Shown here: one piece after another, positions 18,276 to 27,133 of the stretch
Layout: every line of letters begins with the position of its first letter
How positions within the stretch are numbered: the first letter of the stretch is position 1
Assembly: GCF_038500265.1 (NCBI RefSeq)
Contig: NZ_CP150637.1
Location: 1,711,001 to 1,775,000, forward strand
Direction of reading: 5' to 3'
DNA: 64,000 bases
Source of the DNA: Ignatzschineria larvae DSM 13226
Lineage (GTDB): Bacteria; Pseudomonadota; Gammaproteobacteria; Cardiobacteriales; Wohlfahrtiimonadaceae
Made by a program: the position numbers and the translations under genes
The notes under the pieces: model-generated
Database searches by the model: none
Told to the model about the DNA's origin: nothing
Seen by the model: only the letters and a program-made list of their open reading frames with translations

Positions 18276-19151
18276 CTACTGCATCGCCTTGATCATCGCC
18301 CGGAAAGATTCCCCTAATGTCGGGTGAATCGATCCATAATGCAAAACGGCTTCGAGATAACCTAATTTACTCCCACAATCAAATGTTTGCCCATGCATTC
18401 GGTAAGCCTCAATCGGCTGATTTTGCTGTAACATCGCAATCGCATCAGTGAGCTGAATCTCATTTCCCGCCCCTTTTGGTGTTTTTTCCAGGAGCGACAT
18501 AATCTCTCCGGGCAGAATATAGCGCCCAATCACCGAGAGATTTGATGGCGCTTGATCTACTGCCGGTTTCTCCACAATCCCTTGCATCGGCACTGATTGC
18601 CCGCTTTCAGGATCTGTTGCCACCGCGACAATCCCATATTGATCCACCAAGTGATTCGGCACCGCTTCTACCATAATCTGTGCAGCATTAGTCTTCCCAT
18701 ATTGATCGATCATCGCTTTCAGGTCATGTTGCCCTACTTCGTTATAGACTAAAACATCCGGCAGTAATACCGCAAACGCCTCATCTTCTTGAATCAAGGA
18801 TTTCGCACAGAGTACCGCATGACCAAGCCCTAAGGGTTGCCCTTGGCGAACACTAACAATCCGCACATGTTCAGGAATAATCGCCTCAATCTCCGCAAGG
18901 ATATCGTATTTCCCCTTCTCTTTGAGAATCGTCTCTAATTCAAAATTGTGATCAAAATAGTTCTCAATACTCGCCTTAGAACTATGCGTCACAAGGATAA
19001 TCTCCTCAATCCCGGCACTCACCGCCTCTTTCACCACATATTCAATCACAGGCCGATCCACCACTGTGACCATCTCTTTTGGGATCGCCTTACTCGCCGG
19101 TAAAAATCGGGTACCTAAGCCTGCAACAGGCAATATTGCTTTTTTGATCAT
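18276..19151 (-). CDS. galU: UTP-glucose-1-phosphate uridylyltransferase
   Basis: A 291-residue nucleotidyltransferase making UDP-glucose from UTP and glucose-1-P. The N-terminus carries the signature [23 protein letters not shown], then VLLPDVLVY (metal-binding D) and the GaluGlc signature VEKP. Length matches E. coli GalU. It begins the galU-ugd-pgi-galE block, with 87 bases to ugd. UDP-glucose from this enzyme would feed both Ugd and GalE. Confidence 0.95.
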   Translation of the reverse strand: [291 protein letters not shown]

Positions 19152-19299
19152 GAGGTTTCCTATCTATCCTTTACCTATATCTAATCTTTATTGTAAGTGA
19201 AATAATTATCAATTATAAAATAATATTAAATATTGAGAGTATAGCATTTCTTCGCTTAAGATCATGTTTCCGATCATTACGACTCACCAACGAATAACA

Positions 19300-20082
19300 T
19301 TATGAATTATTCTTTAAATACCTATAAACATTTATCAAACTTGGATCCCATACTTCTAAATCCTTTTGTATCCTTTCAAATTTTTGGATAAATGCAATTG
19401 GATTTGAAAAATCAAGTCGTTGTAAATCTTTGAAACTATATTCCCACCACTTACTAGCCAATAGTTGCAATCGTATCTCTTCAGGAAATCTATACCTAAT
19501 TAATTGAGCCTTATTTCCCCCGACTATTGAATATGGTTCAACATCTTTAGTCACTACAGCGCCAGCAGCAATAATAGCGCCCGTTCCTATATTGATACCT
19601 TGAGATAATAAAACATCTTGTCCAATCCACACATCATGCCCAATATTAATGGAACCTTTCTGCGGAGTTGGTACATAAGCGAAATTATCAACCCCAAAAT
19701 CCTCATGCGCTATTTTAACCCACCTTATCGATGGTACACAGGTCAAAACATTCGTTGTTACAGCAGAAACAGGATGTTGCCATCCCATCACCCGAACATT
19801 ATAAGCTATTGAACAGTAACGACCAATTTGAACATTTAGAGGGAATACAGAACTACTATAAGAAAATGCACCCAATGAAAATAGATGATGACCAGATCGG
19901 TAACAGATATATGGTTCTAGCTCTATGTTTTTTAATGTAAATAATCTATCTCCAACTTTCCATCTTCTAGGCGCATTATTTTTTTGCTCATGGCAATAAA
20001 TACGATTCTCTTCAAAAAAATCAATCAGATCATTTGTTACAGAGATTGTAACATTACTACCTTCCTCACATATTATACTCAT
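19300..20082 (-). CDS. Hexapeptide-repeat O-acyltransferase (CatB/XAT type)
   Basis: A 260-residue left-handed beta-helix acyltransferase. Hexapeptide turns run through about residues 85-190 (INIGHDVWIGQDVLLSQGINIGTGAIIAAGAVVTKDV), with the catalytic-type histidine in GWQHPVSAV. The C-terminal PEEIRLQLLASKWWEY helix is typical of xenobiotic-acetyltransferase-like capsule modifiers. It has an unusual N-terminal extension (1-80), predicted beta-rich. It lies 17 bases after the nucleotidyltransferase-kinase gene, so it probably acetylates a capsule sugar or polyol. Acyl donor and acceptor are unknown. Confidence 0.85.
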   Translation of the reverse strand: MSIICEEGSNVTISVTNDLIDFFEENRIYCHEQKNNAPRRWKVGDRLFTLKNIELEPYICYRSGHHLFSLGAFSYSSSVFPLNVQIGRYCSIAYNVRVMGWQHPVSAVTTNVLTCVPSIRWVKIAHEDFGVDNFAYVPTPQKGSINIGHDVWIGQDVLLSQGINIGTGAIIAAGAVVTKDVEPYSIVGGNKAQLIRYRFPEEIRLQLLASKWWEYSFKDLQRLDFSNPIAFIQKFERIQKDLEVWDPSLINVYRYLKNNS

Positions 20083-20099
20083 AAAGTTAGTTTCCTTTC

Positions 20100-21659
20100 T
20101 TACATCAAATAAACAACATACAATCTAAGCCCATTCAACAACATCGCTTCCTGCCGATCTGGTCGATCATTATGAAGAGGGAGCATTGAGAAGAAGAGAA
20201 GTATGACACCCGGCAAGATATCTTGTAATGTTACGCCCTCGAGGAAAGCGGTCTTCGCGAAGAGCGCCTGAATATCGATAATGCGTTCATTGATGTCAAA
20301 GTGCAATACAACCTCTGATGTCCCGGCATTCTCAATTAGAAAATCTCCGGAGATAATAAAATCATAGAGCCCAATTACCGAGTGTGTCAGCTTGGCATAA
20401 TCATATTTAAGATCTCCATAGATCGTAAAATTCCCGGCGCTATCTAATCCTCGTGGATCAATCAGTTTTAAACGTAGCCCTCTTGAATCAAAGAGCATAT
20501 TGCTAAAGCAGAGATCCCCATGCAAAATACCCAATCGACTAGGTAACTTCAAAGTCGCCTCGATCATCTCCCGGCAAATCTCCCGTATAGAGGGCAGTTT
20601 CTTGCCGGCATAATAGGTAGGAAGATCTAAGGAAATACCGCTCTCTTTGGCAAATTGCGCAATCCGCTCATCCGTTTTATCGATGATTAACCGTTGATAA
20701 TCCTTCACAATCTCAGCCGACACCGCCTTACTTTCCGTACTCGATAGCGCAAACCATCTTCTGGTTTCATCAAAAATAACCTGCCAATCTTGCACCTGAT
20801 TTTGTCCATGTACAAAGAGCTCATTCAACGGCATTGAGGAGAGATATTCTAAGGAATAACCCAATCGCCCCTTAAGAGTACATTCCCCAAGATATAGCGG
20901 TGTAAAAATCCGCAGATGATTAGGAAGCTCCTCGAACCATCGTGCTTCTGCTTCAATTTTGCGGGCTGGCTCCCCGGACTTTGTCACAATACCGCTGTTA
21001 ATTAATAATGTATTAAATGCCCGTTGCGTGGTCAGATTTGCCCTAGCGGCGAAATAAGTATTAATATGCCCCAAATCTTGCCATGTTTCCGTAAAACCGA
21101 AAGAGACAATCTGATTCTTAGTATAATACTTCACTGCCTCATTAAAGTGATCCCGCACTAGAGCCAAACTTTTGAGCAGCAGTGATTTATGACTAAAGCT
21201 AAAATAACCACACCAAACCAAATTATCCTGATGCAAAATCGTATCAACATATTCCCAATTATAAGAGTTCTTCACCTTCGCAATGGCAATCAGATCATCG
21301 CTTACTTCTGCAAAGGAGAAATCAGCAATATAGGTATCGCCGTAGAGAATACGAACCGGCTTGTCATCCTCTGTTGCTGAGACGTTGAGCGTATAGAGAA
21401 TCGCTTCACTCAGAGAGAACTGATCCGGCACTTGAATCACTTCAATCTCTAACCGATCAATCTGCTTTTGTAAAATCTCAGTTATTTCAAAAGATTCCGG
21501 CAATGTCAGAGTAATCTGATCATCGTAATATTGCCTTAATGTCATCACTTGATGCTCTAATAACTTCTTATTGCCTAAGGGCAGAAATGTCGGGGGAATC
21601 GCCCCTAGCTCCACCTGGAATTCTGCCGAGAGATAGGCTGATGAAGTGATAATAATCAT
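20100..21659 (-). CDS. Two-domain protein: divergent nucleotidyltransferase plus APH/choline-kinase-like phosphotransferase
   Basis: 519 residues. The start at 21659 overlaps the upstream stop (ATGA) and has GGGAGA in front; an in-frame ATG at 21701 would lie inside the upstream gene. Residues 1-240 look like a sugar nucleotidyltransferase: PPTFLPLGNKKLLEHQV and the metal loop LYGDTYIADF are visible, but the glycine-rich GxGSR loop and the usual PK lysine are missing. Residues about 300-519 form a phosphotransferase with the catalytic HGDLCFSN and metal-binding IDPRG. The fusion suggests one protein that phosphorylates a small alcohol or sugar and handles its nucleotide form, as LicA and LicC do for choline. 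The substrate is unknown. Confidence 0.8.
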   Translation of the reverse strand: MIIITSSAYLSAEFQVELGAIPPTFLPLGNKKLLEHQVMTLRQYYDDQITLTLPESFEITEILQKQIDRLEIEVIQVPDQFSLSEAILYTLNVSATEDDKPVRILYGDTYIADFSFAEVSDDLIAIAKVKNSYNWEYVDTILHQDNLVWCGYFSFSHKSLLLKSLALVRDHFNEAVKYYTKNQIVSFGFTETWQDLGHINTYFAARANLTTQRAFNTLLINSGIVTKSGEPARKIEAEARWFEELPNHLRIFTPLYLGECTLKGRLGYSLEYLSSMPLNELFVHGQNQVQDWQVIFDETRRWFALSSTESKAVSAEIVKDYQRLIIDKTDERIAQFAKESGISLDLPTYYAGKKLPSIREICREMIEATLKLPSRLGILHGDLCFSNMLFDSRGLRLKLIDPRGLDSAGNFTIYGDLKYDYAKLTHSVIGLYDFIISGDFLIENAGTSEVVLHFDINERIIDIQALFAKTAFLEGVTLQDILPGVILLFFSMLPLHNDRPDRQEAMLLNGLRLYVVYLM

Positions 21660-22393
21660 GATATTTCTCCCGATGGTTGCTTCTCGGAAACGGACGCGCA
21701 CATCGCTTCATATTCTGCCGGCACGCCACAAAAATTGATCTGATCTAACCCCACTAATTGATAACGAATATCCGTCCCATTTGCAATCATACGATTATAA
21801 AGCGGCGCAATATAGAGCTCATTATTGACTAAATCTTGATCTTGAATCGCCGATTCCACCAACTCGTTAAACTGCTGTGACGATCGAAAATAGTAGAGGC
21901 CATTGCTACAGAGCTCCGACACGCGCTCTTTCTCTGTGGTTCGAATCACGCGGTTGCTCTCTCCCGGCACTGCAAAGGACCAATGATCTCCCTCCCCTTT
22001 AAAGACTTCAAGATAGCCATCACACTCAAGATACCAGCTTGGCTTCTCAAAATTCTCAAGCTTTGAATCAATATTAAAGATAAATAAGGGTTCATCCGCT
22101 AAACCTTGAATCCCTCGATAGACCGTATCTGCCTGCCCTAATGTCTCTTCAGATAATGCTACTAACCGATAATCTTGAATCCCTAATCGGAGTACTTCTG
22201 CTTCAATAAAAGCCTTGGTATCGTAAATATCTCGATAGATAAAGACAAAACAATCGGCAGTAAAATAACGCGCAAATGAGCGCACCGCCCAAGTAAAAAC
22301 CGTTTCATTCCCAAGGGGCAATTGATATTTCGGTAATGTATAACCTGCACGAAAAAAACGGGAACTCAAGCCCGCCATCGGAATAACAATCAT
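21656..22393 (-). CDS. Sugar-1-phosphate-type nucleotidyltransferase
   Basis: A 245-residue NTP-transferase fold protein. MIVIPMAGLSSRF holds the nucleotide loop and LPKYQLPLGN the lysine that contacts phosphate; FIFNIDSKLENF fits the metal-binding aspartate position. It starts directly after the HAD gene (no gap) and overlaps the next gene by four bases, so HAD phosphatase, nucleotidyltransferase and nucleotidyltransferase-kinase are made together. It probably activates a capsule component as an NDP derivative. The neighbour's N-terminal domain looks like a decayed relative of this protein. Confidence 0.85.
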   Translation of the reverse strand: MIVIPMAGLSSRFFRAGYTLPKYQLPLGNETVFTWAVRSFARYFTADCFVFIYRDIYDTKAFIEAEVLRLGIQDYRLVALSEETLGQADTVYRGIQGLADEPLFIFNIDSKLENFEKPSWYLECDGYLEVFKGEGDHWSFAVPGESNRVIRTTEKERVSELCSNGLYYFRSSQQFNELVESAIQDQDLVNNELYIAPLYNRMIANGTDIRYQLVGLDQINFCGVPAEYEAMCASVSEKQPSGEIS

Positions 22394-22786
22394 TTATGAC
22401 TCCTTTGATTCAACGAGCTTATCTCGCTTAAGCCGAGCATAGATCTCTTCTAATGATAACGATACAAACTCCGCTGGACGAATCGCCTTATCATCTACAT
22501 AAAATCCTTCCAAACCGCACCAAGGCTTGCCGGTATAGATCTCATCATAAGGCACTTCATGTTGATTGAGCCATTCGATAATAATCGGTAAGGTATTGGC
22601 ATTAATCTTCCCGACATTGCCCTCAAAGGTTCGCATATTGCGGCTGGTATTAATCACAATCTCAAAGCCCTGCTGGTTTAAGGCTCGTAGCTTCTCAATC
22701 ACCGGCATAATAGGCTCTGCTTCTCGATAACTACCTGCTTCCGTCATACTGATTGTATCATCTAAATCCATAATAATTCGTTGCAT
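22394..22786 (-). CDS. Small HAD-family phosphatase of the capsule cluster
   Basis: A 130-residue compact HAD hydrolase. Motif I is DLDDTI (D7 nucleophile, D9 acid/base), motif II is the serine of INTSRNM, and motif IV is VDDKAIRP. There is no large cap domain, so it should act on accessible phosphates. It is the first gene of the trio with the two nucleotidyltransferase genes, and would remove a phosphate before or after activation of an unknown precursor. A 618-base spacer with a kpsC relic separates it from the disrupted hydrolase gene upstream, so this trio may have its own promoter. Confidence 0.82.
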   Translation of the reverse strand: MQRIIMDLDDTISMTEAGSYREAEPIMPVIEKLRALNQQGFEIVINTSRNMRTFEGNVGKINANTLPIIIEWLNQHEVPYDEIYTGKPWCGLEGFYVDDKAIRPAEFVSLSLEEIYARLKRDKLVESKES

Positions 22787-22994
22787 CTATAGACCCTAAT
22801 CTCAACTGCTAGACAACATATCTATCAAAGATTGAATGTACCTAGGAAATGGTTTTTATAATAAGCTAAAAATATAAGCTTAATAAAATAAGTTTAATTA
22901 TATATAAATTTAAAAAGACATATTGTTATTTGTGGTAAAAGTCAAAAAATTGCGAATTGTTAAGATCTATATTGCAGCTTGCTCTATCGCCCTT

Positions 22995-23189
22995 TCATCT
23001 ACTAATCATCCCCCCTACCAAGCCTTTCAACTGTTGCCACCTTCTGCCCCAATAGGTAGTTTTGAGTTTGGTTGTTTTCTGTCGATTGCGTTCGGTCACT
23101 AGCGCTTGTAATGTGATGGTGGCATTTGTAATTTTGCCGGTATTAATATTGAGATAGGTAGGATAGAGGATGAGCGTGCCGGCGATAGT
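22995..23189 (-). pseudogene. C-terminal fragment of a second kpsC
   Basis: The minus strand encodes TIAGTLILYPTYLNINTGKI, then TNATITLQALVTERN, and ends WQQLKGLVGGMISR followed by TGA (22995-22997). This is the last ~64 residues of KpsC, aligning with LIAGTLILYPTYLDLKTGKI and WQQLKGLIQTLRW of the intact gene, but clearly another allele. It ends abruptly at about 23189 with no kpsC sequence beyond. Confidence 0.88.
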
Positions 23190-23404
23190 TCTAAAAACGA
23201 ACCCATTATAAGCTCATACAAACATCCCTAAACTCATCTTAAAATATAGCTCTATCAACTTATAACTATTGCTAAAACAAGTAGTTGCAGCTAATATATT
23301 CAACAATACACCCGGGTACCTCTGCATTATACTTAATGTACGTCCTGGCTCTCTTTTATTTCGTAAGCTTACGGCTTACGAAATAAAAGAGAAACCTTCT
23401 ACTT
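23190..23404. repeat. Spacer with a perfect 19-bp hairpin at 23350-23392
   Basis: The arms 23350-23368 and 23374-23392 are exact reverse complements around the loop TTACG; the stem core is TTTTATTTCGTAAGC. It lies 13 bases beyond the stop of the disrupted hydrolase gene. No T run follows on either strand, so it may be an RNA-stabilizing structure, a terminator helped by other factors, or an element end. The rest of the spacer shows nothing recognizable. Confidence 0.65.
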
Positions 23405-23750
23405 TTAAATAGCCCTAAAAAGGGGAGGATTACAATTTAACACAGGGCGATCTATATCTTCAAGTATACTCTTTAAAAAGATATCTGCTTTTTTATTTCC
23501 TCTATTTGCTAGTAACTCTTTACTTTTCAAACGATATCCAGCGTGGACAATAGCATCTGCATATTTATCGATCCTCATATATATTTTAAATAATAAATCA
23601 TTAACCTTATAATCAATATCAAAAATATTAAATGCTAGCAATAAGTATTTTAGGGATTTTTCTGTATTTTCTTTTAAGTAATAATAGTGACCAATTTCAT
23701 AATAAGCTTGAAAGAAATCTGGATATTTCTCTACTAATAGAGAAAGATTA

Positions 23751-24600
23751 GGGGCTGTTGAACATTGCAGTTCAAAATAAAAAAAGCGAGCGGTAGAATA
23801 TTATCGTCAAAAAAAACCTACCTCTCGCTATGTCTCGAACCATGCTTACAGATAAACTATGGCTGAAACTGAAGCCTATTCTCCTAGATTTGAATATCTA
23901 TGACAAACCAAATTTAAGAAATATCGTTGAGGGTATTCTATTTAGAATGAGAACAGGTGTTCCTTGGAGGGATATTCCTGAGCAATTTGGGCGACCTAAT
24001 ACTATTTTTAAAACTTTTAGTCGTTGGTCTAAAAATAACAAGCTCTTGAAATTATTTAAAAAACTATCACAAGATGTTGACTATGAATGGCTGTTTATAG
24101 ATGCAACTCACATTAGAGCTCACCAGCATAGCACAGGAGCAACCGCAGATAATCCTCAAGCAATATCTAAAAGTGTTGGTGGAAATAGTTCAAAAATTCA
24201 TATGATCGTAGATGCTTGCGGTAATCCCTGTGAATTTATCGTAACAGATGGAACGACCCACGATATCAAGGTCGCTCCAGAGCTACTTAGCAGGGTTCAT
24301 TTAAATACGACAGATTACGTTAGTGCAGATAAAGGTTATGATTCTGAGAGTTTTAGAGAAGATATTATAAATCAAGGAGCTAAAGCTATTATTCCTAAAA
24401 AGAGGAATACTCTTACGAATAATAATCATATGGACTGGCATATTTATAAAACTCGGCATTTAGTGGAGAATGCATTTGCAAGGCTGAAACATTTTAGAAG
24501 TATAGCAACAAGATATGACAAGCTAAAACAACATTATGAAAACAACGTTGCTTTAGCTTGTGCCTATATTTGGCTGAAGTTATGAATGTTCAACAGCCCC
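23751..24600 (+). mobile_element. IS5-family insertion sequence (850 bp)
   Basis: Inverted ends GGGGCTGTTGAACATT at 23751 and at 24600 (inverted) match exactly over 16 bases. The target TA is duplicated at 23749-23750 and 24601-24602. It contains one full-length transposase gene, so it looks complete and recently active. TIR type and TA target fit the IS427-like part of the IS5 family. It interrupts the alpha/beta hydrolase gene in the opposite orientation. Confidence 0.92.
23830..24585 (+). CDS. IS5-family transposase
   Basis: A 251-residue DDE transposase. The N-terminal DUF4096-type domain has GVPWRDIPEQFGRPNTIFKTFSRW. The catalytic residues lie in LFIDATHIRAH (first D), SADKGYDSE (second D) and HLVENAFARLKHFRSIATRYDKL (E). 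It is a single continuous frame without the programmed frameshift of some IS427-group members. It fills the element between the inverted ends. Confidence 0.95.
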   Translation: MSRTMLTDKLWLKLKPILLDLNIYDKPNLRNIVEGILFRMRTGVPWRDIPEQFGRPNTIFKTFSRWSKNNKLLKLFKKLSQDVDYEWLFIDATHIRAHQHSTGATADNPQAISKSVGGNSSKIHMIVDACGNPCEFIVTDGTTHDIKVAPELLSRVHLNTTDYVSADKGYDSESFREDIINQGAKAIIPKKRNTLTNNNHMDWHIYKTRHLVENAFARLKHFRSIATRYDKLKQHYENNVALACAYIWLKL

Positions 24601-25153
24601 TATTTATCCTATCTTTTCCTTGTAGTTTTCTAAGTTTAGCCAAGTCACTCAATACAAGCTTTTTGTGCATACTTCCTTGCTTTATTTCATCAGGAAAAGA
24701 CCCATTAAAGATAAGACGTAAAACTTTCGGTAACCCCACTAATTTAAACGATCGGAACAATTCGTGACCCGAATTCAAAACAGAAAATATTTTATAATTA
24801 ATATTACCTTTTTTCTGAAATAAGTTTTGATAAAACATAATGCTTTCAGCATCTAGCAAATCCTGTTCCCCATAAACAAATATAAATGATTTATATTTAA
24901 GGTCTGGTAACTCAGATATACAATCTGCTATATCATACAACTCTTTGTATTTATTATTACTAAGAACTTCGTATACCTTCTTAACTCTTCTAGAATATAA
25001 GTTAACTTTAGGTCCGAAAAGAAGTATCCTTTGAGGGATATCAAAGGTCATAATTGAACTATAAATAATAGCTCCATAAGCCCCCATAGAATAACCTAAA
25101 ATAACTATTTCCTTTAAACCATATAATGTGCATATACTTGGCGGAATCCAATT

Positions 25154-26211
25154 CCTAGCGCAACACTTACTTAAGGAGTAAAATGTTGCCATGAACTATT
25201 CAAGATTATCACTTAATGAACGGATCAATATTGAAGTTGGTATACAACTTAATAAAAGTATTCGAACCATTGCTAAAGAGCTAAACCGATCGCCTTCGAC
25301 AATTTCCAGAGAGTTAAAAAGAGTTGAGGATAAAGATCACTATGCTGCAACAAAGGCACAGTACGCCTATTTACAAGCTAGAAAGAGATGCGCCCCTGAT
25401 GAAAAACTAACGCCAGGAACGGTCTTATTTGGTTTTGTGGAACAGTGTTTACGTGCTAAATTATCTCCTGAACAAATATCCGGGGTACTTAAAAAGATGG
25501 CTAATTCTAGTTACTATGTTTGCCAAGAAACAATCTACAATGCCTTGTATGCTTTACCCGTTGGCCAATTAAAAAAAGAATTACTCCAATGTTTAAGGCA
25601 AGGACGTACCACACGAAAACCCCGAAAAGGAACTGTGGATAGAAGAGGGCAAATTCCTGATTTAGTAAGTATTCACTTACGTCCTCCAGAAGTTGAAGAT
25701 CGTTTAACACCTGGACATTGGGAAGGTGATTTGATCAAAGGAAAAGGCAACGCTTCAGCTGTCGGCACATTAGTTGAGCGCACTAGTGGTTATGTTATGT
25801 TAATCAAAATGGAAGATGCAACCGCAACCTCTGCCGTTATAGGGTTTAGCGCAGCACTCAATCGAGTACCTTTAACATTTGCACGAACAATGACCTATGA
25901 TCGAGGGAAAGAAATGGCTTATCATGCTCAGATCACGCAAAATACGGGAGTTGCTATCTACTTTTGTGATCCCCATAGCCCCTGGCAAAGAGGGAGTAAT
26001 GAGAATATCAATGGTTTGATACGACAATACTTGCCCAAAGGGACAGATCTTTCTATTCATAGTCAGGAAGAGCTTGATGAAATAGCGCTATCACTCAATA
26101 GTCGACCTCGAAAACGCTTTAATTTTAGATCGCCTATCGAAGTTATTACAGAACTATTTCACAAGGAATATGAAGCTACTCAGATGACGAAACATTAACT
26201 GTTGCGTTAGA
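25154..26211 (+). mobile_element. IS30-family insertion sequence (about 1058 bp)
   Basis: Imperfect inverted ends CCTAGCGCAACACTTA (left) and TCTAACGCAACAGTTA (right, inverted) flank one transposase gene. AATT is present on both sides (25150-25153 and 26212-26215) and is the likely target duplication; a 3-bp duplication is also possible because the edge base is ambiguous. Removal of 1062 bases restores the hydrolase frame exactly. Confidence 0.9.
25191..26198 (+). CDS. IS30-family transposase
   Basis: A 335-residue transposase. An N-terminal HTH (IRTIAKELNRSPSTISRELKR, about residues 24-44) binds the ends. The integrase-type core has GHWEGDLIKGKG (D), TYDRGKEMAYH (D) and GSNENINGLIRQYLPKG (E). 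AAGGAG precedes the start by about 11 bases. It is intact, so the element may still move. Confidence 0.95.
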   Translation: MNYSRLSLNERINIEVGIQLNKSIRTIAKELNRSPSTISRELKRVEDKDHYAATKAQYAYLQARKRCAPDEKLTPGTVLFGFVEQCLRAKLSPEQISGVLKKMANSSYYVCQETIYNALYALPVGQLKKELLQCLRQGRTTRKPRKGTVDRRGQIPDLVSIHLRPPEVEDRLTPGHWEGDLIKGKGNASAVGTLVERTSGYVMLIKMEDATATSAVIGFSAALNRVPLTFARTMTYDRGKEMAYHAQITQNTGVAIYFCDPHSPWQRGSNENINGLIRQYLPKGTDLSIHSQEELDEIALSLNSRPRKRFNFRSPIEVITELFHKEYEATQMTKH

Positions 26212-26529
26212 AATTGGAACTCAAGCTTCTAATTAATTCTTCTAGCTTTTGGGCCGATCTTATTACACTCTCATCATCCAAAAAACTTTGTGATTCAACA
26301 AACCAATTATCTTTTTCAGAATTAAAAAATAAAACATTTTCATCTAACTCAACAAGCTGTTTCTCTAAGAAAAATAAATTATTAAAATGTCCCTTAGGTC
26401 CAAAAACAACAATTAGTTTCTTACTGCCTTCAGTTGTAGTGATTAATTTTAAATGTCCATGACTGCACTCTATTAAATCTTGTATTTCATTTTGATCAAG
26501 CATATCAACAACTCCTTTTAAGCTACACT

Positions 26530-27114
26530 TTATAAGTACCTATCCCATGATACATTCGTTCTAATTAGTCTTGCTGGAGTACCTGCATATATACTATTAA
26601 CTTCTTTTAAAGACTTAAGAACAACACTACAAGCACCTATAATATTACCATCATTAACTTTAACACCTTTATTGATAGTAACGTTGTCCCCAATCCAGAC
26701 CTTATTTCCGATAATTACATCTTTAGCCGGATTTATTCTCTCATCATTTTTCAAGTCAAAAATAGGATGTTCATCACTTGTACGTATGTATACTCGAGAA
26801 GAAAACATGCAGTACTCTCCGATAGATAAATGACACTTCTCAAGTGCGAATAACAGTGCCTGAACAAAAGAAGTACATTTTCCTATAGTGACTTTACTTC
26901 CGTGCCTAATATAAATACTACCTCTTAAAGAACATCTGCGATTAATAACAAGTGTATTATTATCCCCTGATATATCTATTAACATATTTCTAATATTGCA
27001 ACTTTCATAAATAGTTATATTATTATTAGATCCTCTGATAATAACTCTAACTGAATGATCTGTATTAGATAAATCAGTAATAGTATTATTACTCCCCTCT
27101 TCTGTTACCTTCAT
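26530..27114 (-). CDS. Hexapeptide-repeat acyltransferase
   Basis: A 194-residue parallel beta-helix protein. The first 90 residues form an N-rich irregular helix, and the C-terminal half has classical hexapeptides (DVIIGNKVWIGDNVTINKG) ending in the NSIYAGTPARLIR closing motif of sugar O-acetyltransferases. The active-site histidine is likely in SDEHPIFDL. It lies 19 bases after the giant fusion gene and 26 before the disrupted hydrolase gene, in one operon. Capsule acetylation is the probable role; the target sugar is unknown. Confidence 0.85.
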   Translation of the reverse strand: MKVTEEGSNNTITDLSNTDHSVRVIIRGSNNNITIYESCNIRNMLIDISGDNNTLVINRRCSLRGSIYIRHGSKVTIGKCTSFVQALLFALEKCHLSIGEYCMFSSRVYIRTSDEHPIFDLKNDERINPAKDVIIGNKVWIGDNVTINKGVKVNDGNIIGACSVVLKSLKEVNSIYAGTPARLIRTNVSWDRYL

Positions 27115-27133
27115 AGTATTTCCCTCTTACTAC

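Larger units (their letters stand above)
23405..26503 (-). pseudogene. Alpha/beta hydrolase with C-terminal helical repeats, split by two insertion sequences
   Basis: Three pieces, 26212-26503, 24603-25149 and 23405-23750, join into one frame of 1185 bases (394 residues plus stop) once both IS elements and one target copy each are removed. The joins read RSLSSN/WIPPSIC and GKDRIN/NLSLLVEK. The first ATG follows AAAGGAG. The product has the nucleophile elbow GYSMG (S118), a later GEQDLLDAE acid candidate and NSGHELF histidine. The last ~110 residues (YPDFFQAYYEIGHYYYLKE) look TPR-like. It was probably a capsule-cluster esterase or acyl-handling enzyme. It is now broken. Confidence 0.88.

Noticed and set aside
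24590-25192. A separate 200-codon hydrolase gene starting at 25192
   Set aside because: Its first ~14 codons come from the IS30 left end; the real protein continues from the piece at 26212-26503, so it is a fragment.
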